Shown here piece after piece: positions 58,554-64,000 of a stretch of 64,000 nucleotides of DNA. The first letter of the stretch is position 1, and each line of letters starts with the position of its first letter. The DNA is from Sanguinoderma infundibulare. Its lineage: Eukaryota; Basidiomycota; Agaricomycetes; Polyporales; Polyporaceae. Made by a program: the position numbers and the translations under genes. The stretch spans positions 3,038,001 through 3,102,000 of the forward strand of contig JAVLRN010000006.1 of NCBI GenBank assembly GCA_032821775.1. The letters are read 5' to 3'. The notes beneath the pieces were generated by a model that saw only the letters and a program-made list of their open reading frames with translations, was not told the origin of the DNA and searched no databases.

Positions 58554-60374
58554 GTGTACGTGCTCGATATAACGAGGAAAAGATGCAGGCTTACAGGCCA
58601 GAAGCTTCTACCTCGTAGGCTGCAACAAAAATCGTGAATCGTAAGTGTGGTCCTCAGGGCAATAAATAACTCGATCTCCTCCCAAGAACCTGTCCATAGC
58701 GCCGCCTTGTATCATGAGTCCTCGAGTGCTATGACTGTCCCTGTGGATGGAGGAACGGAATCTTGCTTCGTCCGCGTTCCCAAGAGAACCAATAAAGCTC
58801 TTCGTCGAGTGCGTACATGCAATAGCCAATGACGGTAGCGTCGCCAAAGATGAAAAACGGCAACAACATGCAGTCCAGACGGCCGTTCCTCTACGACCCA
58901 CTTCAATCACAAGCGTACATACCCATCCCGCCTCGCGGACGCCTCGTTTTCACCCGTCAAGACCTGAATATTGAATACAAACACGCCGCTTTCAAACCAC
59001 GACGTTCACGGGGGGGCTGGGCCCGCCCCCCCGGAAAAGCTAGAAGCGGCTCGTGAGAACACGTTCCCCATTCCTTCCGAACCGGGGAACGGGACTTGCG
59101 GCCATTTGAAGGTGGCCGGGTCCTCCCCCTCGTCCTCGTGGTCCTCCCGCGAATCGCGAATGTCGCAGGGACGTGGGCCAGACCCCAATCGGGGCGAATC
59201 TGCCCCACATCGTGAGAGGACGCAGCGTCCGCTTCTAATGTGTGTTTCTCCAGAGAACGCGAGCGGAACCTAGACATCTTGTCCCACGTAATAGCGCAAG
59301 CTGTTGTGGTTCGGACCTCTTCCCAGCCAACCGTCCGTCAGGAACAAGGCTGTGGCTGACAATCGTCCAGGCCGCGATCTGTCTTCATATCTCGTCAGAA
59401 GGTCTCCCGAATTCCAATGCAGCCATCGCAAACGGACGCACCCAGCGACATACCCTCGCCTCCTTCAAGCCTCCACCGGGACGACTCAGCGAACGATCAC
59501 AACGCACACACACACACACGCGCGGACTCGAGCGAAAAATAGAGATAAAGAAGAGAATATGGCAGTGTGACGAAGGAAGTAGTGGTAGTAGTAACTAACA
59601 CGGGAGCGACAAGTGTACACAGGCAGAGAGGAACGCGGGCAATTCGACTATGACACAATTCGGGCACGGACGGGTGGAAAACATAACATGTAGGGTAACA
59701 ACAGCTCGATAGCGGACAGAGAGAGGGCGGAGGGCAGAGAGGGCAGATCAGAGAGGATCGGAGAACGAGCGCAAGCGTAGGTGACGCGTGCGGGGAGAAT
59801 TGGGACGACAGGACCATGCACTGGTAAGACAACTACGAGTTACGTATGCGGTGCGCGTGCACGCTCTCCATCTCGGGATAACGCGGTTGGTCAGGATGAG
59901 GGGACTAGTAGAAGGCACTACTAAATGAACATGATAGGGGAATAGAGGGAGGAATATGCGAGAGATGAGGGGAGGGGCATGGGTCTCTACAGGTAAATAA
60001 CCTAGCAGGCATTGACCGGGGCCGGGTCGGATGGATTGGCGCATCAGAGGGCGCAGCAGTAGCTTTGCCTTTTGTCATAAATACGATCATCCAGGATCCA
60101 CGACGACAGGCAAAGGCCGGGTTGGGGATGAGAGGCGAGGTGAGGGACGTGGTATGCATGCAGACGCGCGCACCGAGTAGAACGAAACCCAAAGCGGGAA
60201 AACGGTGCGCGCACGAAAGAAGAGATGCACAGCAGGGAAGCAACGAGCAGCGGCAGCGGAAGCAATCCTCCAAATTCCGTATTGTAATTCCAGATATCAA
60301 ATTCCAAAGGGCACGCACATCCCACGCCACGAAGCCGCCATTGCGACGCCACAATGCTGGCGCCAACGGCGTAC
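58554..60374. other. intergenic, nothing recognised
   Basis: Short frames only. A short CA repeat at about 59505-59519. The last few hundred bases are probably the 3' side of the LUFS-domain gene. Confidence 0.5.
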
Positions 60375-63192
60375 CTATGCTCCTGTGGCGCTATCAGGGT
60401 TGAACCATTCCGCGAAGTCGCGCTCGAAGTTGAGGCTGGAGTCGTTCATCATGTTCGGATCCAGGTCCCCGACACCAACCCCGAACGACCCGAAGAACGC
60501 ATCCGCGTCGAATGCGTCCACAGGCCCTGGTGGCGGCGGCGGCGGCGGATGGTTCGACATGTTTGGTGTCGTCGCAAGAATGGCGGACGGTGACGGTACC
60601 GTCATCGCGACCCCCGATGCATTCGGTGTGTGCGGCGCCGGTGTGGACGTTGGTGGGGGCACTCCGGGAGCACCCTGGCCGGGGGCTGACCCGCCGATAC
60701 CGACGGCGACGTTCTGTGGTGAGGCGTCCATGCGACCATTTGGTGGTCCGCTGTCCTCCGGTTTCGACGGACCGCCTGGGGTCTTCGCAGCCATTGCTGG
60801 TGAAGGAGGAGGAGGAGGCATCATGGTCATGGGCTTGCCCGGCCCCATGCGGTTGGGCGGCTGCCCGCCTTGGCCATCTGCGGCGGGCGAGGGGGCGCCA
60901 ACTGGCATCACGTGCTGCTGCATGCCCGGAGTTTTGTGGAAGTTTTGCATGGCTTGTCGGTACTGTAGAACAGAATCAACGGTACAACCTCAACCCGATA
61001 GACGATTGGGCGTACCTGATGTATGTTCGCGTTGTTCATGCCGCCTGGTACAGGTTGCATCATCGAAGGGTTCATTGGAGGTTGCATCGGGCTCATTTGC
61101 GACGTCGTCAAGCCATGACCCAACATCGAGTTCCCCATCCCCGCCATCGCAGCTCCGTTGAACTGCATCCCTTGCATTTGTCCTGGGCGCTGCATCATAC
61201 CGTTAGGGTGCATTGGATGGTGCATCGGCGGTCCCGGTTGCCCAGGGTGCTGCGGGGGGTACATCGGTGTCATGGGCGGTTGAGCATGCTCGCTTGCTGG
61301 CGATCGACGGACTCGCTTATTGGCCGGAGGCGAAGACTCATTCCGTGCATTCGGCAATTGCTCGGCCTGTAGAATGGAGGAGGGAGAAGCGAGACGTCAG
61401 TCACCATGTCGATCACGACCAGTGACGCACTCACCTCTTGTCCGGGGGATGTGCTGTTCCTCTTCGCACCTCTCTGTTGGCTAGGACCTGGCGGTGGTTG
61501 CAATGGCGGCTGACCAGGTTGCTGGGCATTCGTCGGATGGGAAACATTCCGCAGTCCAGACGGGGGTTGCATTGCGCTAGGTCCCGGCTGGCCCGGCGGA
61601 ACGTTACTTGGGCCCGGAACGTTCGGGGGCTTCATGTTCCCTCGACGGAAGGCTTGTGCCAGTTGTGTCTGTCCCGCCAAATGTTAGTGTCACGACGCGG
61701 CATTCGGATAGCGAAGAACGGACTCTCTCTTCGACCGTCATGACGCCTATGTCCTTGTCACCCATGCCGAGATCCTGCTTCATCTTCTGCAAGCTCGGTG
61801 GAGGGATCCGGTTGAGCTCCGCCATAAGCTGCTCGGGTGTCATCACCGGGACCTGACGATGCGCCATGGAAGGACTCTGTTGGACAGCGGGCGATCCTGG
61901 ATTACTCGGGGATCGGCCAACAAGTGATGGATACGGAGCTTGGGGCGTCTGCTGGGCTCCCTGAGGGCCGGTGGGTGGGTGCATGCCCCGGTTCATCTGG
62001 GTCAGCGGCTGGTTCTGGCCAACAGCAGCCATGGGATTATGTAGTTGGGATCCGCCTTGAGTATTCGGAGGCGAATGAGCCAAGGTCGGTGACTGGAATG
62101 GCGCGCCATTTACACCACGCGGTTGGGGAGGAACAGGGCGCTGATTGGGAGGGCCTGGAGGCATATTGGTACCTGGCGGGGGAACGGGGACTCCTGGAGG
62201 TCCTGCCGACGACCCAGGAACGCCATTCGGCTGGGGTGCGGTGCCGGGGAAGGGAAGGGCGCTTTGAGCGCCGTTCGGGAGAGGACCAGGCTGCTGGCCT
62301 GGTACAGGTGCGATACCGTTCGGTTGAGGTCCGGAGGAGTTTGGTGGTCGTACACCGTTGGCTGGGAAGCGTCCTGCTGGTGATTGTCCGGGTTGTCCTG
62401 GACGTGGTTGTGGTTGTTTCTGTGCTGCAGCTTGCATCTGCGCTTGATGCTGCGTAGAGAACGAGAACAGAAATGAGTGCTCAACTCACTGAGAATGACA
62501 CAGAAAACCATCGTAACAAGGGGCAGGGACGGTGGAATGGAAAAACGCGACGCCCGGACATGCGTCAGCACCCCGGTCGAGTCGGCGTGCCGAGTGGCGA
62601 AGTGGAAACTAGTTGCGAAGGACTATGAAAAGGAAGCCAACGAATTTGGGGCATGGCATTCAGAAAAGAATCCATACCGCGGCGAAGATAACCAGGCAAG
62701 GACGGCGGGAAGAGGGCGAAAGCGACTAATCAAGAGACTCGACTCACCTGGGTGTACAACATGGCCTCCTCCGGACCCGCCCCACTGCTCTTGGCGGTGA
62801 ACAGCACCCAAAAGACACTCCACCACCTACGCACGGCCTCAGTTATCGGCAGAGAGAGGACTCGAAGCGGCGGGAGAGGACGACACTCACTCAAAGAGCA
62901 GCCCTTGTTTCGCATTGATCGGGGGCGTAGCCGTCGCGGGGATCTGCGCCTCCGCCTGGAGCTCGTGGGCAGTCTTGCGGAAGCCGCGCTTGAGGCAGTA
63001 GTCGTGTATGTAAATGTTAAACCTATCGCGCGCGAGCGCAGGAGGAGAGCATGACGGTTAGCGGGATCGCGAGGGCGGGCAGGCACAGACGGACATCCTG
63101 TCTCCATCCCATGACATCGCCGGCTGGTCGATGGGCGTGGGTACGTGGGGGTGGGGGTTGTCGACGGCGGCCGTCGTGACATCGGTGGCCAT
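60375..63192 (-). CDS. LisH/LUFS-domain transcription regulator (FLO8/SOM1-like)
   Basis: Minus-strand exons 63192-63095, 63022-62891, 62826-62748, 62449-61724, 61668-61435, 61366-61016 and 60962-60375 give 735 residues in phase. After a short N-terminus (MATDVTTAAVDN...SWDGDR), the LUFS region covers about 33-103. It contains MFNIYIHDYCLKRGFRKTAH (LisH helix), PPINAKQGLLFEWWSVFWVL and FTAKSSGAGPEEAMLYTQ. The remainder is rich in P, Q, N, G and M, as expected for an activation region. It also contains TPEQLMAELNRIPPPSLQKM and a C-terminal DAFFGSFG...FAEWFNPDS. Fungal FLO8/SOM1 proteins act with cAMP/PKA signalling in morphogenesis; the role here is inferred from family. Two introns (63094-63023 and 61723-61669) use a GTCCGT donor, and one intron is 298 bp. 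Confidence 0.85.
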
Positions 63193-63816
63193 GTCGAGGC
63201 GTGTGGGGTGCTATCGAGCTTGAGGTGGCTGTCGAGGGTGAGCAAACGACGTGGAAGGGGTGAGGGAGGTGACAGACTTTGCGCAGCAGCGATATATGAC
63301 CCGACGGATAAAGGACGAGGAAGAGGATTGGGAGAAGAAGCCCGGGCGGGAGAGATAGAGCCGAGCCAGGCGGGATGGGGCAGGCAAAGCTGTGCTGTGC
63401 GTTGTCGCGGCGTCGGGCGGTGTCGATGTCGGTGTTGGGGTCAGAGTCGAGGTCGGTGTCGAGGGCGTCGAGGGCGGCGGGGGCGCGGGAGGGGGCGATG
63501 GTATCTTGTGAGAAGCGGGATAGGCTCAGTGGAGGGAGAAGCAGGAGGCGGACAGACAGAGCCAGCCACGCCCAGCTGCCCACACGCGACCGACCAGCCC
63601 CGATCCGGTCACACGTCCTCGACGCACAAACAAACACACCGGCATCTCCCGGCGCCTCTCTATTATATCCACTACAACAATTACAGTCGCTACTCTAATC
63701 AATCCGCTCCCAATAATCAACGCATGCGTCGCCATCGACTCGGATGACAATGACGAACCCCCGGAACCCGACATCCAATCCTCCCCGACCTGCGCGCCTA
63801 ATGCCGCCGCCGCACC
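63193..63816. other. promoter region of the LUFS-domain gene
   Basis: Purine-rich plus strand and C/T-rich minus strand upstream of the ATG at 63192; a CATATATC word lies about 100 bases upstream of it. A plus-strand frame at about 63700-63830 (IDSDDNDEPPEPD) may belong to the gene at the right edge. Confidence 0.35.
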
Positions 63817-64000
63817 ACTGTAATCGTCGCCATCAACGGTACCCCTCTCCACGGCCCCCAGAAGGGCAAACGGAACAAGGAGAAGGAAGTGGTGGAGGTG
63901 GAGGTGGACCAGGAGGACGTCAGTGTGCATCGAGCCCTGCCCCGACCGGCGCGCCTAATGCCGCCGTACGACCGCAATCTGGAAATCCCACCCGCCGACG
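63817..64000 (+). CDS. possible start region of a gene cut by the right edge
   Basis: An open frame runs off the right edge with coding-like composition (VIVAINGTPLHGPQKGKRN, KEKEVVEVEVDQEDVSV). An acidic frame just upstream (IDSDDNDEPPEPD) ends in a stop in another frame, so at least one intron or frame change is needed. No start codon can be assigned and no family recognised. Confidence 0.3.

Noticed and set aside
60205..61372. Plus-strand frames of about 290-320 codons
   Set aside because: Antisense to the LUFS-domain gene, whose exons splice in phase and hold conserved motifs.
1..64000. CRISPR arrays, operons, ribosome binding sites or riboswitches
   Set aside because: The window is eukaryotic in structure and no regularly spaced repeats or known riboswitch motifs were seen.

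Overview
The window reads as nuclear DNA of a basidiomycete fungus, most likely a wood-decaying agaricomycete. The reasons are genes cut by many 50-75 bp GT-AG introns, three multicopper laccases in tandem, a fungal-type (FunK1) protein kinase with HRDIS and DWD motifs, a LisH/LUFS (FLO8/SOM1-like) regulator and a decayed Crinkler/RHS-type ATPase. All exon models were spliced by eye from the sequence. Most were checked for reading phase across every junction; none was checked against transcripts or databases.

Layout. 1-10.6 kb is GC-rich and shows no gene I can defend, only weak coding-like fragments at the left edge and near 9-9.7 kb. 10.6-13.7 kb holds an HSF-type transcription factor whose DNA-binding domain is split by a 757 bp intron. 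A pyrimidine-rich tract follows, then a small nucleolar-type protein like CCDC137 (15.7-16.6 kb). 17.3-26.8 kb is a tandem laccase array: three intact genes of 522, 535 and 538 residues, plus a truncated promoter-and-exon copy of the first gene lying directly before the promoter of the third. The pieces indicate duplication by unequal exchange, a conversion tract between copies two and three, and clean loss of one intron in copy two. 27.6-37.0 kb carries minus-strand genes: a small single-pass membrane protein, a protein with repeated RHG motifs (DUF7330-like) and a very long RXT3-like subunit of the Rpd3-type histone deacetylase complex. 38.5-40.4 kb holds an unrecognised plus-strand gene.

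41.3-46.7 kb is a head-to-head pair of 2.8 and 2.6 kb units, each ending in CATCAGCAAA inverted repeats. The units share about 0.5 kb at the outer end, about 0.7 kb at the inner end and a short middle block. Between these blocks each carries different host-like gene pieces, one of them a class V aminotransferase (molybdenum cofactor sulfurase-like) fragment. They look like gene-capturing (Pack-type) DNA transposons and are the best candidate for something undescribed here.

47.2-50.8 kb is the FunK1 kinase and 53.3-54.5 kb a small membrane-anchored protein. 55.2-58.5 kb is a minus-strand P-loop ATPase pseudogene broken three ways: a stop codon inside the Walker A motif, a 1,062 bp inverted-repeat element with an 8 bp target duplication in an exon, and a 566 bp element flanked by TA in an intron. 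60.4-63.2 kb is the LUFS-domain regulator. The right edge may contain the start of another gene.

Functional links. The laccases act outside the cell on phenolic substrates such as lignin breakdown products. The HSF-type factor, the RXT3-like protein and the FLO8-like protein are all transcription regulators, but nothing in the sequence shows that they control the laccases.
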